A stretch of 64,000 bases of DNA, from positions 117,627 through 181,626 of the forward strand of contig CAVVRF010000040.1 in NCBI GenBank assembly GCA_963750535.1, read 5' to 3'. Made by a program: the position numbers and the translations under genes. Below, piece by piece: positions 25,685 through 34,474 of this stretch (its first letter is position 1; each line of letters begins with the position of its first letter). The DNA is from JAKFWF01 sp963750535 (GTDB lineage Bacteria; Pseudomonadota; Alphaproteobacteria; Rhizobiales; Hyphomicrobiaceae). Under the pieces are notes generated by a model. It did no database searches. It was not told the origin of the DNA and was given only the letters and a program-made list of their open reading frames with translations.

Positions 25685-25945
25685 TCACTGTGGCGGATAG
25701 TAGGTGGCGATCGGCACCAGAAATTCGCGCATCGCCCACGCCACCGCGACGAAGACGACCGCAGCCACCAGCGAATTGACGATGACGAGGCGGCCGATCC
25801 GCATTCGCGACGGTGCGCTTTCCGGCGTGCCGGGCACGACTTCGCCTGCCTCGCCCTGTGTCTCGCCGCGCATGAGCGGCAGCACGGCAAAGAGCACGAT
25901 CCACCAGATCAGGAAATACAGCGCGAGGCCAAGGGCAAGGGACAT
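25685..25945 (-). CDS. DUF1467 family small membrane protein
   Basis: This 86-residue protein has a first helix LALYFLIWWIVLFAVLP, a polar loop starting MRGETQGEAGEVVPGTPESAP, and a second helix LVIVNSLVAAVVFVAVAWAM. That arrangement, with the MRGETQ sequence, is typical of DUF1467, a family mainly of alphaproteobacteria. Function is unknown. It is downstream of clpA on the same strand and separated by a hairpin at 25975-26008. Confidence 0.85.
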   Translation of the reverse strand: MSLALGLALYFLIWWIVLFAVLPLMRGETQGEAGEVVPGTPESAPSRMRIGRLVIVNSLVAAVVFVAVAWAMREFLVPIATYYPPQ

Positions 25946-25974
25946 GAGGCTGGGCCTCTTCGCTCGGGATGAGA

Positions 25975-26008
25975 GCGAGGCGCGCTCGCCGGGGCAAGCG
26001 CGCCTCGC
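25975..26008 (-). terminator. Perfect 12-bp inverted repeat between clpA and DUF1467
   Basis: GCGAGGCGCGCT (25975-25986) and AGCGCGCCTCGC (25997-26008) are exact reverse complements around a 10-base loop. On the minus strand the stem is followed by TCTCATCCC. It lies 38 bases after the clpA stop and likely ends or attenuates that transcript. Confidence 0.55.
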
Positions 26009-26045
26009 TGATGTAGGGTCGACGTCGGCGGGCTAGCAGGGCGCC

Positions 26046-28493
26046 TCACTCGTCCTTCGGCTTCGGTACGCTCGGCACCGTGCCGGTCGAGCGCGGACGC
26101 TTCTCCTTCGGTCCCGGCAGGGCCTTTCGCGCCGTCGCCTCGATCAAGGCCCGTTCAGCGCCCTCCGGTTCGTCGTCCTCCTCGTCGCGCGCCTTCGCGC
26201 GCTTGGGTTCGCCCGCAATGTACTCGAAGCCGAGCTTGGCTTCCTCGCCCTTGCCGGTCACCAGCACCTTGACGGTGCCGCCATGCTCCAGTCTGCCGAA
26301 CAGGAGCTCGTCGGCGAGCGGCTTCTTGATGTGCTCGGATATGATGCGAGCCAGCGGCCGGGCGCCGAACTTCTCGTCGTAGCCTTTCTCGGCGATCCAG
26401 CGCGCGGCCGGCTCCGACAGCTCGATCGTCACGCCGCGATCGGCGAGCTGCGCCTCGAGCTGGAAGATGAACTTCTCGACCACCTTGGTGATGACGTCCT
26501 GCGGCAGTCCGGCGAACGGAATGACCGCATCAAGGCGATTGCGGAACTCCGGCGTGAACATCCGGTTGATCGCCTCCGAATCCTCGCCCTCGCGCTTGGC
26601 CCGGTTGAAGCCCATCGGCGGCCTCGCCAGGTCGGCGGCACCCGCATTCGTCGTCATGATCAGGATGACGTTGCGGAAGTCGACCGCCTTGCCGTTGTGG
26701 TCGGTGAGCTTGCCGTGGTCCATCACCTGCAGAAGGATATTGTACAGGTCCGGATGCGCCTTCTCGATCTCGTCGAGCAGCAGCACCGAGTGCGGGTGCT
26801 GGTCGATGCCATCGGTCAGCAGGCCGCCCTGGTCGAAGCCGACGTAGCCCGGCGGCGCGCCGATCAGCCGGCTCACCGTGTGCTTCTCCATGTACTCGGA
26901 CATGTCGAAACGCAGCAGCTCGACGCCCATCAGGGCAGCCAGCTGCTTCGCCACCTCGGTCTTGCCGACGCCGGTCGGGCCGGAAAACAGATAGCAGCCG
27001 ATCGGCTTCTCCGGCTCTCGCAGGCCGGCGCGGGCGAGCTTGATCGCCGACGACAAGGCACTGATCGCCACATCCTGGCCGAACACCAGGCGCTTCAGAT
27101 CCTTCTCGAGATTGCCCAGCACCTCGGCGTCGCTCTTGGTGACGGTCTTGGGCGGAATGCGCGCCATGGTGGCGACCGTCGCCTCGATCTCCTTGACGGT
27201 AATCTTCTTCTTGCGCTTGCCCTCCGGCACCAGCATCTGCGAAGCGCCGGTCTCGTCGATCACGTCGATCGCCTTGTCCGGCAGCTTGCGGTCGTTGATG
27301 TACCTGGCCGACAGTTCCACCGCCGCCTTGATCGCGTCGTTGGTGTACCTGAGCTTGTGATATTCCTCGAACACTGGCTTCAGGCCCTTGAGGATCTCGA
27401 TGGTGTCCTCGACCGTCGGCTCCTTGACGTCGATCTTCTGGAACCGCCGGACGAGCGCGCGGTCCTTCTCGAAGTGCTGGCGATATTCCTTGTAGGTGGT
27501 GGAGCCGATGCAGCGCAGCAGCCCCGATTGCAGGGCGGGCTTCAGCAAGTTCGACGCATCCATCGCGCCGCCCGATGTCGCGCCGGCGCCGATCACGGTG
27601 TGGATCTCGTCGATGAACAGGATCGCGCCCTTGTAGTTCTCGATCTCCTTCATCACCGCCTTGAGCCGCTCCTCGAAGTCGCCGCGATAGCGGGTGCCGG
27701 CGAGCAGCGCGCCCATGTCGAGCGAGAAGATGGTCGCGTCCAGCAGGACCTCCGGTACGTCCTTGCGGACGATCCGGCGAGCCAGGCCCTCGGCGATTGC
27801 GGTCTTGCCGACGCCGGGATCACCGACGAACAGCGGGTTGTTCTTCTGCCGCCGGCACAGCACCTGGATGGTCCGCAGCACCTCCTGCTCGCGACCGATC
27901 AGCGGGTCGACCTTGCCGTCGAGCGCCTTCTTGTTGAGGTTGACGCAGTAGGTGGCGAGCGCATCGGTTCCGGGCTTCTTGGCGCCTTCGGTATTCTCGC
28001 CGCCGCTGTTCTCGTCATCCGTTCCACGCACCGGGCGAGGCTCCGACATTCCGGGACGCTTGGCGATCCCGTGGCTGATGTACTGGACTGCATCGAAGCG
28101 CGTCATATCCTGCTCCTGCAGGAAGAACGCGGCATGGCTCTCGCGCTCGGCGAACATCGCGACGAGGACATTGGCGCCGGTGACCTCCTCGCGCCCCGAC
28201 GATTGCACGTGCACCACGGCGCGGTGGATCACGCGCTGGAAGCCCTGGGTCGGGGAGGCTTCCGGCGGTCCCTTCACCACCAGCGAGCTGAGCTCGGTAT
28301 CGAGATATTCCGTTATGCGCGTGCGCAGCGCCTCGATATCGACCGAGCAGGCGCGCAGCACGCCGGCGGCGTCGCGGTCGTCGAGCAGCGACAGCAGCAG
28401 ATGCTCCAGCGTGGCATATTCGTGCTTGCGCGCGTTGGCATGCTCCAGGGCACGATGCAGCGCAGTCTCAAGACTTTGGGAGAATGCCGGCAA
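26046..28493 (-). CDS. clpA: ATP-dependent Clp protease ATP-binding subunit ClpA
   Basis: ClpA is the hexameric AAA+ unfoldase that feeds ClpP. The 815-residue protein has an N-terminal double-Clp domain (LPAFSQSLETALHRALE..., residues about 1-150), AAA1 with GDPGVGKT, and AAA2 with GPTGVGKT plus the ClpP-binding-type loop region. I start it at TTG 28493 because AAGGAG lies eight bases upstream and it gives the conserved N-terminus; the frame extends to 28520 without support. The C-terminus has an unusual charged tail (EEDDEPEGAERALIEATA...). clpS ends five bases upstream. Confidence 0.95.
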   Translation of the reverse strand: MPAFSQSLETALHRALEHANARKHEYATLEHLLLSLLDDRDAAGVLRACSVDIEALRTRITEYLDTELSSLVVKGPPEASPTQGFQRVIHRAVVHVQSSGREEVTGANVLVAMFAERESHAAFFLQEQDMTRFDAVQYISHGIAKRPGMSEPRPVRGTDDENSGGENTEGAKKPGTDALATYCVNLNKKALDGKVDPLIGREQEVLRTIQVLCRRQKNNPLFVGDPGVGKTAIAEGLARRIVRKDVPEVLLDATIFSLDMGALLAGTRYRGDFEERLKAVMKEIENYKGAILFIDEIHTVIGAGATSGGAMDASNLLKPALQSGLLRCIGSTTYKEYRQHFEKDRALVRRFQKIDVKEPTVEDTIEILKGLKPVFEEYHKLRYTNDAIKAAVELSARYINDRKLPDKAIDVIDETGASQMLVPEGKRKKKITVKEIEATVATMARIPPKTVTKSDAEVLGNLEKDLKRLVFGQDVAISALSSAIKLARAGLREPEKPIGCYLFSGPTGVGKTEVAKQLAALMGVELLRFDMSEYMEKHTVSRLIGAPPGYVGFDQGGLLTDGIDQHPHSVLLLDEIEKAHPDLYNILLQVMDHGKLTDHNGKAVDFRNVILIMTTNAGAADLARPPMGFNRAKREGEDSEAINRMFTPEFRNRLDAVIPFAGLPQDVITKVVEKFIFQLEAQLADRGVTIELSEPAARWIAEKGYDEKFGARPLARIISEHIKKPLADELLFGRLEHGGTVKVLVTGKGEEAKLGFEYIAGEPKRAKARDEEDDEPEGAERALIEATARKALPGPKEKRPRSTGTVPSVPKPKDE

Positions 28494-28498
28494 CGGGA

Positions 28499-28840
28499 CT
28501 ACTCCTTCTCCATGGTGCACTGCAGGGGGTGGCCGTTCTGCCGTGCCACGTCCATGACTTGGGTAACTTTGGTTTCCGCGACCTCGTAGGTGAACACGCC
28601 GCAGATGCCGACGCCCTTCTGGTGAACATGCAGCATGATGCGTGTGGCCTCTTCGCGGCCCTTGCTGAAATATTTCTCCAGGATGTGAACGACGAACTCC
28701 ATCGGCGTGTAGTCGTCGTTGAGCAGCAGCACTTTGTAGAGGCTAGGTTTCTTGGTCTTCGGTCGCGTCTTGGTGACAAGCCCGGTGCGCCCCTCCTCGT
28801 CGCCGCCCGGACCGCGCGGTCGCGGCCTGTTGGCCATCAT
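28499..28840 (-). CDS. clpS: ATP-dependent Clp protease adaptor ClpS
   Basis: ClpS delivers N-end-rule substrates to ClpA. The 113-residue protein has the core KVLLLNDDYTPMEFVVHIL, with the Asp-Asp that grips N-degrons, and MLHVHQKGVGICGVFTYEVAE. It ends CTMEKE. A start at 28840 (MMANRPRPRGPGGDEEG) gives the usual alphaproteobacterial length; 28897/28894 (NSTANRKEYRDG) are longer alternatives. It overlaps or abuts the clpA start, as is usual. Confidence 0.93.
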   Translation of the reverse strand: MMANRPRPRGPGGDEEGRTGLVTKTRPKTKKPSLYKVLLLNDDYTPMEFVVHILEKYFSKGREEATRIMLHVHQKGVGICGVFTYEVAETKVTQVMDVARQNGHPLQCTMEKE

Positions 28841-29135
28841 CAGCGGGGCGATGGTGCCGTCCCTGTACTCCTTCCGGTTCGCAGTGCTGTTCATCATGGC
28901 AATCACATTTGACGTCATCGTGCCGGCGCCGTTCTCGGGACCGGGCACGACCAGGGTTGATTTGGTCGCAATGTTACTGGACCTCCCCGAGTGCTGCAAA
29001 TGGGGAACCGGAAACGAAGTTTCCAGAGGCGAAATCCGTTGGCTGTTAACGCCCCAATGGCGGTTGGCGGCATCGCTCGGGCGGGATATGTGACCGCCCC
29101 CTGCGATCCTCGCACACTCAATAGGTTCCTGCCCG

Positions 29136-29405
29136 ATGACCATGCCTACCGCAACTCGCAAGAATTGCAAGCTGCCGGCGCATTATGCCGCCTTCGTCAC
29201 TCCACTAGTCTTGTCGTTGCTGATGACCTTTGTGGTGTCGGGTATCTCGACACTCAAGAGCCTGGGGCCGACGGCGGCATTCCTGTCGACGTGGCCGGTC
29301 GCCTGGGGTCTGTCGTGGATCGTTGCGTTCCCGACGCTGCTGGTGGTGATGCCGGTGGTACGCCGGCTGGTGGCGATGGTGGTGGAATTGCCGCCGTCGA
29401 AGTGA
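29136..29405 (+). CDS. DUF2798 family small membrane protein
   Basis: The 89-residue protein has two hydrophobic helices (FVTPLVLSLLMTFVVSGISTL and WGLSWIVAFPTLLVVMPVVRRLV) matching the DUF2798 pattern. Function is unknown. It is divergent from clpS and convergent with YjbQ. Confidence 0.78.
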   Translation: MTMPTATRKNCKLPAHYAAFVTPLVLSLLMTFVVSGISTLKSLGPTAAFLSTWPVAWGLSWIVAFPTLLVVMPVVRRLVAMVVELPPSK

Positions 29406-29486
29406 CCCGTCGCCTTCGTCAACCATGACGCCATCCGCCGAAATGCAGCGACGCGCCGCGCCGCGACGTGGCCGTCCGGCTGCCGC

Positions 29487-29906
29487 TCAGTCGCCGATGA
29501 CGTGCACGACCAACTCGCGTGCGTGCGGGCGGATGCGGTGCTCGAACAGGTAGATGCCCTGCCATGCGCCGAGTGCCATCCGGCCGCTGGTCACGGGAAT
29601 TGTCAGCGTCGTCTGGGTCAGAGCGGACTTGACGTGCGCCGGCATGTCGTCGGGGCCCTCCACAGTGTGCACGAACAGTGGATCGCCGTCGGGCACCAGG
29701 CGCTTGAAGAATGCCAGCAGATCGCGCTGCACGTCGGGATCGGCATTCTCCTGGATCAGCAGCGAGGCCGAGGTGTGGCGGCAGTAGACGTGCGCAATGG
29801 CGGTGGTCATGCCGGCAGCGCGAATCGCGCCGGAGATCTCACCGGTGCATTCGTAGAGTCCCAGCCCGCGCGTGCGGATTGTGAGCGATTGCTGGTGCTG
29901 GCGCAT
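29487..29906 (-). CDS. YjbQ family protein (UPF0047, secondary thiamine-phosphate synthase-like)
   Basis: The 139-residue protein contains YCRHTSASLLIQENADPDV and LALGAWQGIYLFEHR, the HTSA.. and GxWQ motifs of YjbQ. The family can complement thiamine-phosphate synthase loss but its native role is unclear. No thiamine genes lie next to it. Length is normal. Confidence 0.92.
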   Translation of the reverse strand: MRQHQQSLTIRTRGLGLYECTGEISGAIRAAGMTTAIAHVYCRHTSASLLIQENADPDVQRDLLAFFKRLVPDGDPLFVHTVEGPDDMPAHVKSALTQTTLTIPVTSGRMALGAWQGIYLFEHRIRPHARELVVHVIGD

Positions 29907-29928
29907 GAGCTCACGCCTGGCCTTGGCT

Positions 29929-30210
29929 TCAGCGGAAAATGCGATCGCCGGTCTGGTCGATGATCTGGCGCGCCTTCACCAGGGTGAATGACTGTGCGTC
30001 CTCGAACGAGGAGAAGCGGTCGGCGCGCAGGAAGCTGTGCACCTTGACCTCGCCATCAACCATCTTGGAGATCTTGCCGGCAACCTGGTATTGCCCGCCT
30101 TCCATGACCGGCGCCGCCTCGATCGTGTAGCCGTTGTAGTCTTCCTGCCTCGCCGGCTTTGCCGCGCCGCCGCCCGACCCGCCGCCGAACAGTGATTTCC
30201 AGAATGACAT
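29929..30210 (-). CDS. HlyU-family-like small protein
   Basis: The 93-residue protein starts MSFWKSLFGGGSGGG, then YNGYTIEAAPVMEGGQYQVAG, and ends TLVKARQIIDQTGDRIFR. This matches the HlyU transcriptional-regulator-like Pfam group, mostly alphaproteobacterial proteins with no shown DNA binding. GGAGGCCAGCC precedes the ATG. The upstream 174 bases of the same frame are not needed. Confidence 0.78.
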   Translation of the reverse strand: MSFWKSLFGGGSGGGAAKPARQEDYNGYTIEAAPVMEGGQYQVAGKISKMVDGEVKVHSFLRADRFSSFEDAQSFTLVKARQIIDQTGDRIFR

Positions 30211-30346
30211 GGCTGGCCTCCGATTGGTCGTCCTCGTGGCCGCGGACGCCACTCGCGGCAAGTATAGCGCGGCGCCGGGGACGACTCGCAAGCTGCGAGA
30301 TCGCATCGGCGGCGCCGCGGGAGCACTGGCAGGCAACGGCTGCCGG

Positions 30347-32152
30347 CTAGTGATTGTCGCGCGGCACGCCCTTGGTCTCGGCAATCTTCTGGTACTTGAC
30401 GGCGGGCTTCAGCACCATGCCGTTCGACAGCTCGTCGACCATGCCCCGCTGGATCTCCTGCCAGGGCGTCTGGTGCGCCGGGTACTTGTAGCCGCCGGCT
30501 GCCTTCAATGCCGCGCGCCGCTTTTCGAGCTCGGCATCCGAGATCATGATATTGGCGGTCCGCTTGCCGAGATCGATGCGCACCTTGTCGCCGGTCTTGA
30601 GCAGCGCCAAGCCGCCGCCGGACGCGGCTTCCGGCGAGGCGTTGAGGATCGACGGCGAGCCCGACGTGCCGGACTGGCGGCCATCGCCGATGCACGGCAG
30701 CGACGTCACGCCCTTCTTCAGCAGGTAGTCCGGCGCGCGCATGTTGACGACCTCGGCGGCGCCCGGATAGCCGATCGGGCCGACGCCGCGCATGAACAGC
30801 AGGCAGTGCTCGTCGATCTCGAGCTTCGGGTCGTCGATGCGCTTGTGATAGTCCTCCGGTCCGTCGAACACCACCGCGCGGCCCTCGAACGCCATCGGGT
30901 CCTTGGGGTTCGACAGGTAGCGCTTGCGGAACTCTTCGGAGATCACCGACGTCTTCATGATCGCGCTGTCGAACAGGTTGCCCTTGAAGTTGAGGAAACC
31001 GGCCTGCGCTTTCATCGGCGCATCATAGGTCTTGATCACCGCGCGGTCCCAGGCGAGCTGGCCCTTGCAGTTGTCAAGCAGGGAGCGGCCGTTGACGGTG
31101 ATCGCCTCGCCGTTGATCTTGCCCTTCTCGGCGAGCTCTGCGACGACCGCGGGCACCCCGCCGGCGCGATGATATTCCTCGCCGAGATACTCGCCCGCCG
31201 GCTGCACGTTGACCAGCAGCGGTATGTCGTAGCCGACCCGCTCCCAGTCGTCGCAGGTGAGCTCGACGCCGATATGGCGGGCGATGGCGTTCAAGTGGAT
31301 CGGCGCGTTGGTCGACCCGCCGATCGCCGAGTTGACGACAATCGCATTCTCGAACGCCGGCTTGGTCAGGATCTTCGACGGCTTGAGGTCTTCCCACACC
31401 ATGTCGACGATGCGGCGGCCGGTCTCGTAGGCCATCTGCTGGCGCTCGCGATAGGGGGCGGGGATCGCGGCGCAGCCCGGCAGGCTCATGCCGAGCGCCT
31501 CCGCCAGCGAGTTCATGGTCGAGGCGGTGCCCATGGTATTGCAATGGCCCGCCGACGGCGCCGACGAGGCGACGAGCTCGAGGAATCCCTTGTAGTCGAT
31601 CTCGCCCCTGGCCAGCATCTCGCGCGCCTTCCACACGATGGTGCCGGAGCCGGTGCGCTCGCCCTTGTGCCAGCCGTTCAGCATCGGGCCGCCGGAGAGC
31701 ACGATCGCGGGGATATCGACGGTCGCTGCGCCCATGATCAGCGCCGGCGTGGTCTTGTCGCAGCCGGTGGTCAGCACCAGGCCGTCCATCGGGTAGCCGT
31801 AGGCGATCTCGACCAGCGACAGGTAGGTCAGGTTGCGGTCGAGCGCGGCGGTCGGCCGCTTGCAGGTCTCCTGCATCGGATGCACCGGGAATTCGAACGG
31901 CACGCCGCCGGCCTCGCGAATCCCATCGCGGACGCGGTCGGCGAGAACGATATGATGCCGGTTGCACGGCGAGATGTCGGAGCCGGTCTGCGCGATGCCG
32001 ATGATCGGGCGGCCCGACTGCAGCTCCTCGAGCGTCAAGCCGTAATTCATCGTGCGCTCGAGATAGAGCGCGGTCATGTCGGGGTTATCGGGATTGTCGA
32101 ACCACTGGCGAGAGCGCAGTCGTTTGATCTGCGTCGCAGTCGGCTTTTTCAT
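30347..32152 (-). CDS. IlvD/Edd family dehydratase, sugar-acid (arabonate/xylonate) type
   Basis: This 601-residue iron-sulfur dehydratase has LTTGCDKTTPALIMGA, SSAPSAGHCNTMGTASTMN and SAIGGSTNAPIHLNAIARH. The GHCNTMGTAST form marks the pentonate dehydratase branch rather than the IlvD (GSCxxMxTANT) branch. The likely reaction is dehydration of an aldonic acid to a 2-keto-3-deoxy acid. No sugar transporter or kinase lies beside it. Two inverted repeats lie in the 234-base region upstream (32205-32234 and 32243-32262). Confidence 0.9.
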   Translation of the reverse strand: MKKPTATQIKRLRSRQWFDNPDNPDMTALYLERTMNYGLTLEELQSGRPIIGIAQTGSDISPCNRHHIVLADRVRDGIREAGGVPFEFPVHPMQETCKRPTAALDRNLTYLSLVEIAYGYPMDGLVLTTGCDKTTPALIMGAATVDIPAIVLSGGPMLNGWHKGERTGSGTIVWKAREMLARGEIDYKGFLELVASSAPSAGHCNTMGTASTMNSLAEALGMSLPGCAAIPAPYRERQQMAYETGRRIVDMVWEDLKPSKILTKPAFENAIVVNSAIGGSTNAPIHLNAIARHIGVELTCDDWERVGYDIPLLVNVQPAGEYLGEEYHRAGGVPAVVAELAEKGKINGEAITVNGRSLLDNCKGQLAWDRAVIKTYDAPMKAQAGFLNFKGNLFDSAIMKTSVISEEFRKRYLSNPKDPMAFEGRAVVFDGPEDYHKRIDDPKLEIDEHCLLFMRGVGPIGYPGAAEVVNMRAPDYLLKKGVTSLPCIGDGRQSGTSGSPSILNASPEAASGGGLALLKTGDKVRIDLGKRTANIMISDAELEKRRAALKAAGGYKYPAHQTPWQEIQRGMVDELSNGMVLKPAVKYQKIAETKGVPRDNH

Positions 32153-32386
32153 CGGGCGCTTCCTCTAATTTTTCGTCGTGTGGATTTGACGCCACTGTAG
32201 CCTCGGCAGCCAGCCCGTCAACGACATGGCTGCCCCGTGGCAGTGCCCGGTTGCTGGGCAGTGAATGCCGCTTATTGGTCCCTGGCATGGCACCGTTGAT
32301 GGCTTTATGCTTCGGCATCCGGGAATTGCCGAAATGATCGGAGACCAAGCGGCTTGCTGACCGCCAACGAAATACTCGAATGGAAC

Positions 32387-33422
32387 ATGGAAGGGACACC
32401 GGTGCCGGCGCGGCCGCTGCTGGTCGTCGACGGTCTCGTCAAGCACTTCCCGGTGCGGACCGGCCTGCTTGGTCGGGCGAGCGCGCACGTGCGGGCGGTC
32501 GATGGGCTGACGTTCTCGGTCAACGAAGGCGAGACGCTTGGCATTGTCGGCGAGTTCGGGCTGCGGCAAGTCGACCGCGGCACGGCTGCTGATGCATCTG
32601 ATCACCGCCGACCGCGGCACGATCAAGCTCGGCGGCCACAGCGTCGGCGGCAGCGCGCTGCCGATGAAGAGCTTCCGCAGCCAGGTGCAGATCGTGTTCC
32701 AGGACAGCTACGCCTCGCTCAATCCGCGCATGACGATCGAAAGCTCGATCGCATTTGGGCCGATGGTGCACGGCGTCGATCATGCCAAGGCGATCGCGCG
32801 GGCACGCAGCCTGCTCGGCCGCGTCGGGCTCGAGCCGGCGCGATTTGCCGGCCGCTACCCGCACGAGTTGTCGGGCGGGCAGCGGCAGCGGGTCAACATC
32901 GCCCGTGCGCTGGCGCTACAACCGAGGATTTTGATTCTCGACGAACCGGTGTCGGCGCTGGACAAGTCGGTCGAGGCCCAGGTGCTGAACCTGCTGCTCG
33001 ACCTCAAGGAAGAGCTGGGGCTGACCTACATCTTCATCAGCCATGATCTCGATGTCGTGCGCTACATGGCCGACCGCGTGATGGTGATGTATCTCGGGCG
33101 CATTGCCGAGATCGGACCGACCGAGCGGGTCTACAATGACAGCCGGCATCCGTACACGCGGGCGCTGCTCGGCTCGATGCTGTCGATGGACCCCGACCGG
33201 CGCACCAGGGACGCCCCGATCACCGGCGACCCGCCAAATCCGATCAATCCACCGGCCGGATGCCGTTTCCATACCCGTTGCAGCGAAGCGTCCGAAGTTT
33301 GCCGCATGCTGGAGCCGGCGCTGATCGGTCACACGCCGCAGCATCTCGCCGCATGTCACATGGAGAACCCGTCCTCCGGCTACGGCGGGCCCGACCGGGC
33401 GGCAGCCCGGGCGCCGGCATGA
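32387..33422 (+). pseudogene. Peptide-type ABC transporter ATPase (DppF/OppF-like), frameshifted
   Basis: The frame from 32387 gives LLVVDGLVKHFPVRTGLLG and FSVNEGETLGIVGEF, then a shift at 32555-32556: GAGTTCGGG in place of GAGTCGGG. With one T removed the Walker A becomes GIVGESGCGKST. The rest is intact: signature LSGGQRQRVNIARALAL, Walker B RILILDEPVSALDKS and the C-terminal oligopeptide motif NPPAGCRFHTRCSEAS. The start could be GTG 32402. Only one base is wrong, so the protein may really be whole. No permease or binding protein lies next to it. Confidence 0.87.
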
Positions 33423-34423
33423 CCGCGAGCGCCAGCCAGATGCTGCGCATCGAAAACCTCACCGTGACGTTTCGCGGCGGCTCGAAGCCCGTCCGCGCCG
33501 TCGATGGCGTCGACCTCAGCCTTGCCCGGGGCGAGGTGATGGCGCTACTCGGCGAATTGGGGTCGGGAAAGAGCGTGACGCTGCGCTCGATCCTGCGCCT
33601 GCACGACGGGCGGCACACCAGCATCGAGGGCCGCATCGACGTCGACGGCGTCGATGTCACGGCGCTCTCGGGCAAGGCGCTGGCGGCGTTCCGCGGCGGC
33701 ACCGCGGCGATGATCTTCCAGGAGCCGATGCTGGCGCTCGACCCGGTCTATACCGTCGGCCGGCAGATCACGGAGACGATCCGTCGCCACGACCGGGTCT
33801 CGGAGGCACAGGCGCGCGAGCGGGTTGTGGAGCTGTTCCGGCGGGTGCGCATCCCGAGCCCGGAGCGGCGCCTCGACAGCTATCCGCACGAGTTGTCCGG
33901 CGGCATGCGCCAGCGGGCGATGATCGCACTTGCCCTGTCGGCGCGCCCGACGCTGCTGCTGGCCGACGAGCCGACTACCGCGCTCGATGCCACGGTGCAG
34001 GTCCAGATCCTGCTACTCCTGCGCGAGCTGCAGCGCGAGCTCGGGCTATCCGTTGTTTTCGTCACCCACGACATCGGCGTGGCGGTCGAGATCGCCGACC
34101 GGGTCGCCGTGATGTATGCCGGCCGCATCGTCGAGGCCGCGCCGGTGCGCGACCTGATCCGGGCGCCCAGACATCCGTATACGATCGGGCTGTTGTCGAC
34201 ACGGGCGCACGGCGGCCAGCTGACCGGCAAGCGGCTCAAGGCCATCCCGGGCAGTCCGCCGGACCTGGCGGCGCTGCCCCCCGGCTGCGCCTTTGCCCCG
34301 CGCTGCGCCTATGCCGAGGCAGCCTGCAGCGCAGCAAGGCCCGAGGTTCGCGACCTCGGCGGCAATCATCTCGTGCGCTGCATCCGCACCACCGCCACCG
34401 GCAGGTCATCCGTGCCGGTGTGA
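33419..34423 (+). CDS. Peptide-type ABC transporter ATPase (DppD/OppD-like)
   Basis: The 334-residue protein has Walker A GELGSGKS, where the usual Ser-x-Ser/Gly is replaced by Leu (ELGSGKS), the signature LSGGMRQRAMIALAL and Walker B TLLLADEPTTALDATV. The family C-terminus LPPGCAFAPRCAYAE, which in OppD/F binds iron-sulfur or zinc, is present. Its ATG overlaps the stop of the preceding gene as ATGA. With it, it forms the two-ATPase part of a Dpp/Opp importer. Confidence 0.93.
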   Translation: MTASASQMLRIENLTVTFRGGSKPVRAVDGVDLSLARGEVMALLGELGSGKSVTLRSILRLHDGRHTSIEGRIDVDGVDVTALSGKALAAFRGGTAAMIFQEPMLALDPVYTVGRQITETIRRHDRVSEAQARERVVELFRRVRIPSPERRLDSYPHELSGGMRQRAMIALALSARPTLLLADEPTTALDATVQVQILLLLRELQRELGLSVVFVTHDIGVAVEIADRVAVMYAGRIVEAAPVRDLIRAPRHPYTIGLLSTRAHGGQLTGKRLKAIPGSPPDLAALPPGCAFAPRCAYAEAACSAARPEVRDLGGNHLVRCIRTTATGRSSVPV

Positions 34424-34474
34424 CTTTCGGGTCACGCAGTAGATCCCGGCGCCGTTTTGCGGCATTCATGACCG

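Noticed and set aside
26283..28589. 768-residue plus-strand frame opposite clpA
   Set aside because: Antisense shadow of clpA; no recognisable domain.
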